Shown here piece after piece: positions 18,369 to 27,253 of a DNA stretch of 64,000 bases. This DNA is from Psychrobacter pygoscelis (GTDB taxonomy: Bacteria > Pseudomonadota > Gammaproteobacteria > Pseudomonadales > Moraxellaceae). A program made the translations under genes and the position numbers. The notes beneath the pieces are model-generated. The model was given only the letters and a program-made list of their open reading frames with translations. It did no database searches and had not been told where the DNA came from. The DNA lies in contig NZ_RQRU01000001.1 in assembly GCF_004335015.1 (NCBI RefSeq), positions 248,001-312,000 of the forward strand, given 5' to 3'. How positions within the stretch are numbered: position 1 is the first letter of the stretch; each line of letters begins with the position of its first letter.

Positions 18369-18396
18369 AATAGCCACTACACTCGTAGTGGCTATT
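18369..18396. terminator. Bidirectional intrinsic terminator
   Basis: AATAGCCACTAC (18369-18380) and GTAGTGGCTATT (18385-18396) form a perfect 12-bp stem with a four-base loop. T-rich tracts lie on both sides. It separates the convergent CSD-DUF805 gene and the SDR-monooxygenase gene. Confidence 0.88.
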
Positions 18397-18431
18397 TTAT
18401 AGTAACTGCTAAATTAGCGCATAATCTAAGC

Positions 18432-21005
18432 TTATGACTTTTCTGCCGTCATAGACTTGTCATCAGTTTTTATAGACTTGTCATCAGCTTTCATAGACTT
18501 GTCACCAGCTTTCATAGATTTGTCATCAGCTACTTTGTCTTTGCTATTATCTTTCGGAGTAAGAACAATACCTCCGTCTGCTTTTAGCAATTGGCTGTTG
18601 AACTCCTCTATTGAATCGTCATCTTCCACAGTGACTTCATCAGCACGTCTAATATGAAAGTCAGCTTCAACGACATTGGTCAGACGACGGGTTAACTCAT
18701 CAAGTGGCCATGGCCATAGGATTGGACGACCATCTTCGTTCAGATACCAGCTGTTACAGCCACTAGTCCAAACTGTCGTGCCTAAGGCCTCATTAACTTC
18801 TTCATAGAAGGCATCGGTGGCCTCTTGAGTCGGCTCAATCTCTTGAATATTTTCGCGGCGCATGCGGTCTATCCACTTCACTGCATATCTAGCCTGTGCC
18901 TCAGCAATTGGCACTAGAGACGAGTTACCAATAGGGCTGTTTGGCCCCATTAAGGTAAATAGATTCGGAAAACCTGGAATCATCGTGGTGTTATGCGCTA
19001 TAGGACCCTCGTTCCATGCTGCATCAAGTGACATACCATCGCGGCCCGTCACTTTCATCGGACGCATATAAGACTGGGCATGGAAGCCTGTCGCGAATAC
19101 TAAAATATCAAACTCATGTAGTTCACCATCGGTAGTCAGCACGCCCTGAGGCACGATACGATCAATGCCAGTGGTACAAACATCTACATTAGGCTGCTGA
19201 ACAGCATCATAAAATTTTGGCGAACTAATCATACGCTTGCACATCGGTGCATAGTCAGGGGTTAGGCGAGCACGCAGCTTATCATTACCCACTTTAGAAA
19301 GACTTGTTTTTGCGCTTTTACTAAAGACACTACGCTGCCAGCCTGGGGTTAGTGGCGCTTGGAATAGACTAGTAAATAGCTTACCAGATGCATCGTAGGC
19401 CAAGCGTTGAAGTGCAGGAATCTTTTTCGCTAAGGTACGGAGGGCTGGTGGTATTTCTGGATTTGGCGCACTGACGACCCACTGCGGCGTTCGCTGAAAT
19501 AACGTCACTTGCTCGCACTGCTCAGATAAGGCTGTCACGATCTGCACGCCAGTTGAGCCATTACCGATAATACCGACTCGCTTGCCCTCTAAAGGTACAC
19601 TATGATCCCAGCGAGCACTATGGAAGCTTGGACCCTCAAAGGTATCAATACCTTCGATGTCTGGCATATTAGGGTGATGCAATACCCCAGTAGCACAGAC
19701 CAGTACATCGGCCTCATCAGTTTCACCAGATTTGGTCTTAATCTTCCAGCGACCGTTTTCAAATTTAGCCTCATCAATCTCACTGTTGAACTTGATGTGC
19801 TCATCTAAGCCGCGTTTTTTAGTAACGTCTTCAAAGTATTGACGAAGTTCGCTACCTGGGGCAAACACTCGGCTCCACTTTGGCGACAGCTCATCTTCGT
19901 AACAATAAAAGTGGGCAGGGACGTCACAGGTCAAGCCAGGATAGGTATTATCACGCCAAGTGCCACCAACCGAGTCGGCTTTTTCATAGATGACAAAATC
20001 ACTAGACCCTTGGTCTTGAAGGGCTTTACCCATCGCGATACCTGACATGCCAGCACCAATGACAGCGACACGGGGTAGCGGCTTTTCTGGCTCATATCTT
20101 GGAAACTCGCGCGCCTTCCACTTCAGCATCTTTTTGGTAAACAGACGATCGACGATACCTAAAGCTTGAATGCCCGGATGCCAAACACGTACTGGCATAT
20201 AGGCTACTGCGTATAGCAGCATATCGACACCTGCCTCTAGTGACAGTTTGGGATAGCCACTCCATGCATTTTGCGCTGGGGCAATCATATCGGTCTGCGT
20301 CAATGGCAGATGCACAGTAGTCCACTTGATACCGTCATGATAGGTCTCAGCAGCCACACTTTCTGCGAAACCATCAAGCGCCATCTTCGAGGCAATATAA
20401 GCGCCAAATCGTGGAGTCCCAGTAAGCTGAGTACCCATGGTCGACATATTGATGACATGACCGCCAGTACCCGCGATACGCATCTGCTCTACCAAAGGAA
20501 TGGTTAGGTTGATGGCACCGAAGTAGTTAATACTCATGACACGATCATAGTCATGTAGACGGTGGGCTGCCTCGTAGATAGTCCGGCGTATCGAGCGTCC
20601 GGCATTGTTGATAATAACATCGACGCCGCCATGCTCTTTGATAATTTGCTTCGTGAGTCGTGCAGAATCTTCTTCTTTACTAAGATCACAAGTATAGATA
20701 TAGGCTTTGCCTTCATAATCAGCGGCTTCAGTGGCAACTTCTTCGAGCAATTCACTTCGCCGTGCTACCAGTAATACAGTAGCGCCAGCTTTTAACAACT
20801 CTAAAGCCGCCCCGCGGCCCACACCAGACGATGCGCCCGTTACTAAAATCCGTTTGCCTTGGACCTTATGGCGTAACTCATCTTCAAATGAGTGACCTTT
20901 AAGCAGTCTCTTGGCACGGTTGATCTGACGAGTAGGCTCAGCTTCAAGCAAAATGTCAGCAAGACGATCGTGAATAGCGCGTTTAGGTTTCTTAATAATA
21001 TCCAT
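18432..21005 (-). CDS. SDR / flavin-dependent (Baeyer-Villiger-type) monooxygenase fusion
   Basis: The 857-residue protein has two enzymes. Residues 50-295 are a short-chain dehydrogenase (TGASSGVG 56-63, NNAG 133-136, Y203-xxx-K207). Residues 310-800 are a class B flavin monooxygenase with FAD motif GAGMSG (317-322), BVMO fingerprint F456-EGPSFHSARW, NADPH motif GNGSTG (481-486) and ATGFHAQ. Such fusions oxidise ketones or long-chain compounds in lipid or hydrocarbon use. The tail carries four seven-residue repeats. The start ATG is preceded by GGAGAAAG. The substrate is unknown. Confidence 0.88.
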   Translation of the reverse strand: MDIIKKPKRAIHDRLADILLEAEPTRQINRAKRLLKGHSFEDELRHKVQGKRILVTGASSGVGRGAALELLKAGATVLLVARRSELLEEVATEAADYEGKAYIYTCDLSKEEDSARLTKQIIKEHGGVDVIINNAGRSIRRTIYEAAHRLHDYDRVMSINYFGAINLTIPLVEQMRIAGTGGHVINMSTMGTQLTGTPRFGAYIASKMALDGFAESVAAETYHDGIKWTTVHLPLTQTDMIAPAQNAWSGYPKLSLEAGVDMLLYAVAYMPVRVWHPGIQALGIVDRLFTKKMLKWKAREFPRYEPEKPLPRVAVIGAGMSGIAMGKALQDQGSSDFVIYEKADSVGGTWRDNTYPGLTCDVPAHFYCYEDELSPKWSRVFAPGSELRQYFEDVTKKRGLDEHIKFNSEIDEAKFENGRWKIKTKSGETDEADVLVCATGVLHHPNMPDIEGIDTFEGPSFHSARWDHSVPLEGKRVGIIGNGSTGVQIVTALSEQCEQVTLFQRTPQWVVSAPNPEIPPALRTLAKKIPALQRLAYDASGKLFTSLFQAPLTPGWQRSVFSKSAKTSLSKVGNDKLRARLTPDYAPMCKRMISSPKFYDAVQQPNVDVCTTGIDRIVPQGVLTTDGELHEFDILVFATGFHAQSYMRPMKVTGRDGMSLDAAWNEGPIAHNTTMIPGFPNLFTLMGPNSPIGNSSLVPIAEAQARYAVKWIDRMRRENIQEIEPTQEATDAFYEEVNEALGTTVWTSGCNSWYLNEDGRPILWPWPLDELTRRLTNVVEADFHIRRADEVTVEDDDSIEEFNSQLLKADGGIVLTPKDNSKDKVADDKSMKAGDKSMKADDKSIKTDDKSMTAEKS
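18453..18536 (-). repeat. Four 21-bp tandem repeats at the 3' end of the SDR-BVMO gene
   Basis: Units at 18453-18473, 18474-18494, 18495-18515 and 18516-18536 encode TDDKSMT-, ADDKSIK-, AGDKSMK- and ADDKSMK-like heptapeptides. The unit is in frame, so copy number changes would only lengthen a charged tail. Confidence 0.85.
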
Positions 21006-21935
21006 ATTAGACTTTCTCCATTGTTAGTCATTGAGGTATACCGTCCGAAGAAAAATCCATATTTTAACTTCGGTTAAAAGCCATGCCATATCTTCAAGCG
21101 CTCCTGACCCTATAAAATTTTATTGGTCGAAGCGTGTTTGCTTAAAAGCGCGATTAGCATAAGCTCTATGATAAAGGACAGCGATTGCTGGCGAACTTTA
21201 GTTTTCTACTGGCCCAATACCTTACTTTAAAACTTCATTTTAAAACCCAACCATAGTCCACTATGTTAGTACCTTTAATAAATAGAGGTTCATAACATCT
21301 TTGACTACATTGAGCCATTATTATGTTATTACTGTGCTATTGTTAACTCATTATTATGACTAACAAGTGTACACTTAAATAAAATAACCCTAGTTTTATC
21401 CTGCATGATATGAAGCAGCTAGTAATAATTGAGTCAACTATAAAAAGGTCTGTAAGAAACAATACGCTGATAATGTGGTACTTTGCTGTAATTTGGCAGC
21501 GGTCTATTAAAGTTGGCGCAGCAATTATAGGCAAAATATATAGCAAAATAATTGAAATGCAATACCCATGCCGTTAAGAAGTACCTGTTTGCCAATATGT
21601 GCTCAAAGCTCATTTAAGCCTATTGTAGTCAGCTAACAATAGCACTTTTTTATATTGACGAGCTTTAACCTCTCTCGGACTAGGATAGTGTTACCCGTGC
21701 TATGATTGCAGCTTAAACCGGTTTGATTTTGCCCAGTTATAGTCATACGCTAAGGTTTTAATGTTATATTCACTTACCCCCGCTGTAGATCATGGATGGT
21801 CTCACAAACGTTGAAAGGCGCTGTTTAGGTTTAGCATCGGCTAAGGTACTGATAACACCTATTTTTGAGTGCTAATCAGATCCTAGTCCTTTTAACTGAC
21901 TACACGACTTAACCTCACTAAGATAAGGATATCTT
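21006..21935. other. Long divergent intergenic region without a supported gene
   Basis: This 930-base AT-rich stretch separates the leftward SDR-BVMO gene from the rightward acyl-CoA synthetase gene. Short open frames exist on both strands, but none has a good start, recognisable motif or coding-like composition. It should contain both promoters. No strong inverted repeat with a T-run is visible. Confidence 0.5.
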
Positions 21936-23783
21936 ATGCCCATGCGTCACCCTGACCTCATCACCATGCCACAAATGCTAGGCAGATTACCCAAATTCAT
22001 AAGAAAGCTGCCCAAGCTTGTCAAAGGACTTCGCTACGCTATTGATAAAAGTAATGATGTGCATACCGGACTGGGATTTACTTTTGCTAAAGCGGTAAAA
22101 GCACATCCCAATGCAGTGGCCGTCAAGTACCAAGATAAGCAACTCACCTATAAACAGCTCGATGACTGGTCAAATCAGCTGGCCAATTACCTCTTAAGTC
22201 AAAATCTTAGCAAAGGTGATGTGTTTGCCGTCGCATTAGAAAATCGTCCGGAGTTGTTATGTGCTGCCCTAGCAGCAGCGAAAACAGGAACGATTGTCGC
22301 TCTGCTCAATACCTCCCAAGTAGGCAAAGTTTTGATTCATAGCGTCAATCTAGTGCAGCCAAAGCTACTCATTATCGGCGCTGAATTGGCTGAGGCATTT
22401 CAAAAGGTAAGAGACAAGCTTGATGTTCCTGCCGATAAATACGCTTGGTGGGACGATACTGATACCTATAATAATAAGATCGATAAGAACCAAGTGCCGG
22501 AGGGTATGTATTCTCTTGCACCGCTTATCCATGAGCAGTCCAAAGTATGTCCGGCCACCAGCAAAGATATCTATCTAAAAGACGGACTTTTTTACGTCTA
22601 CACCTCAGGGACGACAGGGCTTCCAAAAGCTGTCATCTTCAACCATGGTCGCTGGATGAAATCCTATGGTCTGTTTGGCCACTCCTTTAACCTCAATCAA
22701 AAAGATACCCTATACATTACCTTGCCTCTTTATCATGCGACGGCGATGGTAGTCTGTTGGAGCTGTGTGGTAGCAGGTGGCAGTGCTATGGCTCTTCAGC
22801 GCAAGTTCTCTGCCAGGAACTTTTGGCACGATATCAAAAAGTTTAATGCTACCAGCTTTGGCTATGTCGGTGAGCTATGCCGCTACCTGATAGAGACACC
22901 GTATGGAGATCACGAAAAAGACAATCAAGTAACCAAAGTCATTGGTAATGGTCTTCGGCCCAGCATCTGGAAGTCATTCAAAGATCGTTTCGGCATTGAG
23001 GAAGTATTGGAGATTTATGGCTCGAGTGAAGGTAACATCGGCTTCTCTAATATTTTAAACTTTGATAATACCGTCGGACTCTGCCCGCTACCCTATAAGA
23101 TTGTCGCCTATGATCAAGAGGCTGAGTCCCCTATTCGCGGTAAAGATGGCTTCATGAAAGAGGTCAGTCTTGGTGAAGAAGGGTTGCTATTGGGCAAAAT
23201 CACCGAAAAAGCCCCTTTTGATGGCTACACTGACCCGGATAAAACGGAAGATAAAATCTTTCATGATGTGTTTGTCAAAGGCGACTCTTATTTTAATACC
23301 GGTGATATCATGCGCAATATCGGCTTTAAGCACTCTCAGTTTGTCGACCGGGTGGGTGATACCTTTCGCTGGAAAGGCGAAAATGTCTCCACCACTGAAG
23401 TAGAGAGCATCATCGCTGATTGCGAGGGAATAAGTGAGGCGATTGTCTACGGGGTGGAGATTGCAGGCACTAACGGCCGAGCAGGTATGGCAGCGATTAC
23501 TTTAGGTGAGGGCGTAGAATTTGACGAGGCTTTTCGCAAGTCCTTTTTGGCAGAGTTAAACAGTCACTTGCCCAACTATGCTGTGCCCATATTTATCCGC
23601 TTGCTCAAAAGCATCGAGACCACCGGTACTTTTAAGTATCAAAAAACCAACCTAAAAAAGGTGGCATTCGATCCTGCAAAAACCGATGATGACCTGTGGG
23701 TCTGCTTACCACAGAACAATCATCTGACTCGAGTGGACTCATCAGAGCTTGAAAAAATTCAGGGCAATCATTATCGATTCTAG
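21936..23783 (+). CDS. Long-chain acyl-CoA synthetase, FATP/FadD6 type
   Basis: The 615-residue ANL-family enzyme carries P-loop YVYTSGTTGLPKAV, EIYGSSEGNIGF, and the FATP-type signature DRVGDTFRWKGENVSTTEVE. The C-terminal lysine-containing GTFKYQKTNLKKVAFDP motif is present. It activates long or very long-chain fatty acids to CoA thioesters and may couple to uptake. An N-terminal amphipathic segment (RLPKFIRKLPKLVKGLRY) suggests membrane association. It faces the SDR-BVMO gene divergently, so both may belong to one lipid-degradation regulon. Confidence 0.9.
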   Translation: MPMRHPDLITMPQMLGRLPKFIRKLPKLVKGLRYAIDKSNDVHTGLGFTFAKAVKAHPNAVAVKYQDKQLTYKQLDDWSNQLANYLLSQNLSKGDVFAVALENRPELLCAALAAAKTGTIVALLNTSQVGKVLIHSVNLVQPKLLIIGAELAEAFQKVRDKLDVPADKYAWWDDTDTYNNKIDKNQVPEGMYSLAPLIHEQSKVCPATSKDIYLKDGLFYVYTSGTTGLPKAVIFNHGRWMKSYGLFGHSFNLNQKDTLYITLPLYHATAMVVCWSCVVAGGSAMALQRKFSARNFWHDIKKFNATSFGYVGELCRYLIETPYGDHEKDNQVTKVIGNGLRPSIWKSFKDRFGIEEVLEIYGSSEGNIGFSNILNFDNTVGLCPLPYKIVAYDQEAESPIRGKDGFMKEVSLGEEGLLLGKITEKAPFDGYTDPDKTEDKIFHDVFVKGDSYFNTGDIMRNIGFKHSQFVDRVGDTFRWKGENVSTTEVESIIADCEGISEAIVYGVEIAGTNGRAGMAAITLGEGVEFDEAFRKSFLAELNSHLPNYAVPIFIRLLKSIETTGTFKYQKTNLKKVAFDPAKTDDDLWVCLPQNNHLTRVDSSELEKIQGNHYRF

Positions 23784-23821
23784 AGCGATTTTTTCTAAAC
23801 TTATTCACCGATAGTTAATTG

Positions 23822-23844
23822 ACCGTTCAATCATATTGGGCGGT
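23822..23844 (+). terminator. Intrinsic terminator after the FATP-type synthetase
   Basis: ACCGTTCAAT (23822-23831) pairs with ATTGGGCGGT (23835-23844) over ten positions including two G-T pairs, with a CAT loop and a T-rich tail TCTTCTTT. Confidence 0.65.
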
Positions 23845-23993
23845 TCTTCTTTGCTTAGTATTAGATGAATTAGTACGCGCTCATCAAACAAATTTTACAT
23901 AATCTAGAATCTTTATAAAATTTAGATACTGAAACTGCAGCAAACACAGGTGTCAAAACCAAGCCAACGCTAACCCTTCTCTTACTACTATCG

Positions 23994-24458
23994 CTATATT
24001 TTACTAGACACAGTATTCGTTCGACGCCTGCTTGAGAGCTGGAGACCAGCGCGGAAGTTGCTACTCATTAGTATTAACTGCACCAGCCCCACCGCCAATT
24101 CTAATAGTTGCACCCCATAGAACCAAATATCGAACTCGCCCGCTGCTGCTTTAACATTCAGAAATATCGCTGATGGCACCATAATAATTAGGCCATTCAC
24201 AGCAATGATGCGCATCCGACTTTTTTTATGGTTAATCAAGCGCCCTTGTCTATTCTTACTAGCAATAAAACCAGATCCTCCGGTCAATCCCATAAGTATC
24301 ACTAAGGTTACCAAACCATATATCGCAATATAATGCTTAACGTCGACAACGGCGGCGGTCGTCATAAATAACTCTGAGGTTATGGTTGCTAGCCAAAATG
24401 TAGCGATTAAAAGCATCGCCAATGTCCCTGCTAGCGCGTGAAGTGTACTGATTTTCAT
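23994..24458 (-). CDS. Four-helix integral membrane protein, unknown function
   Basis: The 154-residue protein has four predicted membrane helices (about 5-32, 42-66, 84-105, 110-133) and basic cytoplasmic loops (SKNRQGRLINHKKSRMR). A GLTGGSGFIA motif follows helix 2. It has a good Shine-Dalgarno (AAGGAAA). It is divergent from the MarR gene, with a near-palindromic site between them, so it may be the MarR target. The family is not recognised. Confidence 0.75.
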   Translation of the reverse strand: MKISTLHALAGTLAMLLIATFWLATITSELFMTTAAVVDVKHYIAIYGLVTLVILMGLTGGSGFIASKNRQGRLINHKKSRMRIIAVNGLIIMVPSAIFLNVKAAAGEFDIWFYGVQLLELAVGLVQLILMSSNFRAGLQLSSRRRTNTVSSKI

Positions 24459-24798
24459 AGAATTTTCCTTAGATGATAGCAGTTGAATAGTGGGCGATTA
24501 GTTGATTGAGGCATTATGTAAACATTAATTTATTTGTTTTCATCATTACAAATTGTCATCATGATGTCAAACATTGGTGTAAAATAAATACAATGATAAA
24601 CCCTGCCTAAAGCGTATTTCGTAGTTTGTTCCACTCTTTTGCTGAAAGTAGGCTAAGACTGTCAATAGTAACCAGTATCTGGAAAGCGGCTTGAACAAAT
24701 ACTGCTTAGCGACTAAGGTAGCTAAGGTAGCAATGGAAACGGCCAATCAATACTGATTGAGGCCTGATAATGAAAAATAAGAGGTATGGTGGTAATCA
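24459..24798. promoter_or_regulatory. Divergent control region between membrane protein and MarR gene
   Basis: An 18-bp near-palindrome with ends TTG/CAA and centre CATCATGATG lies at 24553-24570 (16 of 18 positions symmetric), a plausible MarR operator. A fragment resembling the outer arm of the 16749-16892 repeat follows at 24579-24600. No coding sequence is seen. Confidence 0.45.
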
Positions 24799-25272
24799 AT
24801 GACAAGCAAACCAACGCCAACAGGATTAGCATTGACGAATGTCATGTTGGACCTATTTAAACTCAATAGCAGTATCCTGACAGCTGGAGATAGACTGGTA
24901 TCTGATCTTGGTTTGACTAGCTCGCGCTGGCAGGTACTAGGTCATATTGTGGCATCAGATAGCCCTCAGCCAGTCGCAAGACTTGCCAGAAATATGGGTG
25001 CGAATAGACAAAATATTCAGAGAATCGTTAATGACTTAGTAAAAGAGGATCTGGTTACCTTCCAGCCCAATCCGCACCATGCCCGTGCGCGGCTGGTCGT
25101 GCTAACCTCGAAGGGAGAACAAGCTTATGATGCGGCTATCGCTCGGCAAATCCCTTGGTTTAATAAGCTTGCCGAAGGTCTTGAAGTCGCTGAGATTAAA
25201 GCGATGCATCAACTCATATTAAAGCTGAATGAAAGATTGGGAGAGAACGAAGCCATAGATAAGGAGTTATAG
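24799..25272 (+). CDS. MarR-family transcriptional regulator
   Basis: The 157-residue protein has the winged-helix core: LTSSRWQVLGHIVASDSPQPVARLARNMGANRQNIQRIVNDLVKEDLVTFQPNPHHARARLVVLTSKGEQAYD, with the DxRxR-like wing in HHARARL. MarR dimers usually repress a divergent neighbour and themselves and release DNA on binding a small phenolic or oxidant. The divergent membrane protein gene fits as target. Confidence 0.9.
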   Translation: MTSKPTPTGLALTNVMLDLFKLNSSILTAGDRLVSDLGLTSSRWQVLGHIVASDSPQPVARLARNMGANRQNIQRIVNDLVKEDLVTFQPNPHHARARLVVLTSKGEQAYDAAIARQIPWFNKLAEGLEVAEIKAMHQLILKLNERLGENEAIDKEL

Positions 25273-26026
25273 ATAATAAGAAGCTTTAAAAAGTATTCTT
25301 TATCGCTGTATCAGCCAAATGACCTACTTTTTAACCCTCTATGTTTCTGTCATGTTTTAACGCTTTTAGACTAATTCATTAATATTATGTCAATACTGCA
25401 ACGGCGGCGAATAGCTGCCACCTACCCCTACTATACTGATCGGAGTTTCAACGCATCAGGTAAGTAAGAGGGCGTTATGATTATCCGTACTTATATCAAT
25501 TTTGCCCATTACGCTTATGGATATCACATCTCCCCCATTTCTAAAGCGAGTGTGGCTAGCTCCTCCATTCAAGGGGTGATACATCGGACGACGGCTATTG
25601 TTAGCGGTGAAGATGGTATAAGCACCATTATATTGCGGCGCTGAAAGCGTGCTCATTTAAGACGCTGCCTATCGCTGTAACCACTATTGAAGCCACAGAC
25701 TTAAGGCAAACCTCTACTCGGCTGGACTTTAAGTTTGACGAGCCTAGCTACTATTTTTGAGTTAAGCTGCCAAACTTATCAGCATCAATGCTAATGACTC
25801 TATCATTTTCACCCAATGTGAACGCTTATGACTATCGCGTTATAGCATTTGTAAGGAGAGTTATTCCGTTTTATCATGGACATTTGAGTCATTTTTACGT
25901 GGTTTGACGTTATGATGACCATAAATTTGCTATGATATGACGCATTAAGCGTTGAGAAGCATTTTCATTAGTATCATATTAAGGCAGCGAAGCCTGGTTT
26001 ACGCTGTCATTTAGACTGAGGGTTGT
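25273..26026. other. Intergenic region with possible gene debris
   Basis: The 754 bases have no intact gene. A piece at 25611-25760 reads like the C-terminus of a former protein (separate entry). The last 100 bases should carry the promoter of the ferredoxin reductase gene; TATGAT at 25932-25937 could be its -10 box, but spacing to TTGACG upstream is too long to be sure. Confidence 0.4.
25611..25760 (+). pseudogene. Possible C-terminal remnant of an unidentified gene
   Basis: After an in-frame TGA, 49 codons remain open to a TGA at 25758-25760. Two pieces, FKTLPIAVTTIEATDL and TSTRLDFKFDEPSYYF, have the composition of a folded protein end. There is no start codon or ribosome site. The upstream sequence has short open pieces in several frames, as in a decayed gene. 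The family is not recognised. Confidence 0.25.
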
Positions 26027-26800
26027 ATGTCAAAATTTCACACTGAGACGGTGACACATGTTCACCACTGGAATGATTCGCTATTTACAATTAAGACGAC
26101 TCGCGACGCTGGGCTGCGTTTTCGTAATGGTGAGTTTGCAATGATTGGGATTATGGTCGATGGTAAGCCGCTAATGCGCGCCTATTCTATCGCTAGCCCT
26201 AATTACGAAGACCATCTAGAGTTCTTTTCTATTAAGGTTCAAGACGGCCCATTGACCTCGCGCTTACAGCATATTAAGGTGGGCGAAGAGCTGTTGGTCA
26301 GTAAAAAACCCACAGGTACGCTGGTCCTTGATGACTTATTACCTGGTAAGCACTTGTATATGCTATCGACTGGCACTGGGCTTGCGCCGTTTTTATCTCT
26401 ATCGCGTGACCCTGAAGTCTATGAGAAGTTTGACAAGATTATCTTGTGTCATGGTGTGCGCCGCGTTGAAGACTTAGCTTACCGCGAGATGTTTGAAGAG
26501 ACTCTGCCTAACGATGAGCTATTCGGTGAGTGGTTCCGTGAGAAGTTTATCTACTACCCTACGGTGACACGTGAAGCGTTCCGCAATACCGGACGCATTA
26601 CCGACCTTATGAAGTCTGGCAAGCTGTATGAAGATATTGGTCTTCCACCGATGAACAAAGACGATGATCGAGTAATGATCTGTGGCAGTATGCCATTTAA
26701 TGCCGATATCTCTGAGATACTGGACAGTTACGGTCTGACTGTGTCGCCGCGAATGGGCGTGCCTGCAGATTATTTAGTAGAGCGTGCGTTTGTTGGTTAA
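26027..26800 (+). CDS. fpr: Ferredoxin--NADP(+) reductase
   Basis: The 257-residue length is usual for bacterial Fpr. FAD motif RAYSIASPNYEDHLEFFSI, the PLTSRLQ loop, NADPH motif LSTGTGLAPFLSL, ILCHGVRRVEDLAY, MICGSMPFNADI and the terminal AFVG are all present. It moves electrons between NADPH and ferredoxin or flavodoxin, and also helps recovery from oxidative stress. Single gene with GAGGG upstream of the ATG and a strong terminator after it. Confidence 0.96.
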   Translation: MSKFHTETVTHVHHWNDSLFTIKTTRDAGLRFRNGEFAMIGIMVDGKPLMRAYSIASPNYEDHLEFFSIKVQDGPLTSRLQHIKVGEELLVSKKPTGTLVLDDLLPGKHLYMLSTGTGLAPFLSLSRDPEVYEKFDKIILCHGVRRVEDLAYREMFEETLPNDELFGEWFREKFIYYPTVTREAFRNTGRITDLMKSGKLYEDIGLPPMNKDDDRVMICGSMPFNADISEILDSYGLTVSPRMGVPADYLVERAFVG

Positions 26801-26844
26801 TTAAGCAGCCCCGATATAGACACTATCTTACTAAAATCAATCAT

Positions 26845-26880
26845 AAAAAAGCTCATAACCAATCGGTTGTGAGCTTTTTA
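26845..26880 (+). terminator. Intrinsic terminator after fpr
   Basis: AAGCTCA(T)AACC pairs with GGTT(G)TGAGCTT around AATC, followed by TTTTA. An A-run precedes the stem, so it may work in both directions. Confidence 0.82.
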
Positions 26881-27253
26881 CTTTATATACTAAATGCCGC
26901 ATACGTTAGCCGTCAGTCACTGCCCTACCCGTTTACGAAAGCCACTGCTATTACTAATTAGAAAACATTGACAGCCATAGCTGCAAAGATCCAAGGGTGA
27001 CGGATTTTGTATCCGTCAGGTTAGCTACCTACGAGGCCAACCCGTGTACAATAATCTCGTCACTGGCATCGCGCTATCATACATGGTGCAAGATATTTGC
27101 CAGTCATTAATATAGGCCTTTGCCATATCAGCTGTATGTTTATAAATAACGCCTGTATAAGTAAAGCCCGTTAAACAAGCAATAGCTCATCAAATTCTGA
27201 TGAGCCATCGCTGAGTCATTCAGCGCTATTAACTTAGCTCTATTATACCTTTA
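26881..27253. other. Intergenic region with two hairpins
   Basis: No gene is seen. A perfect 8-bp stem TGACGGAT/ATCCGTCA lies at 26998-27018 and a second, GCTCATCA/TGATGAGC, at 27185-27205. The second is placed to end the leftward fadD transcript, although its T-tract is weak. The role of the first is unknown. Confidence 0.45.

Noticed and set aside
21343..21546. 67-codon minus-strand frame in the long gap before the FATP-type ligase
   Set aside because: Composition is AT-driven and hydrophobic by chance, with no ribosome site.
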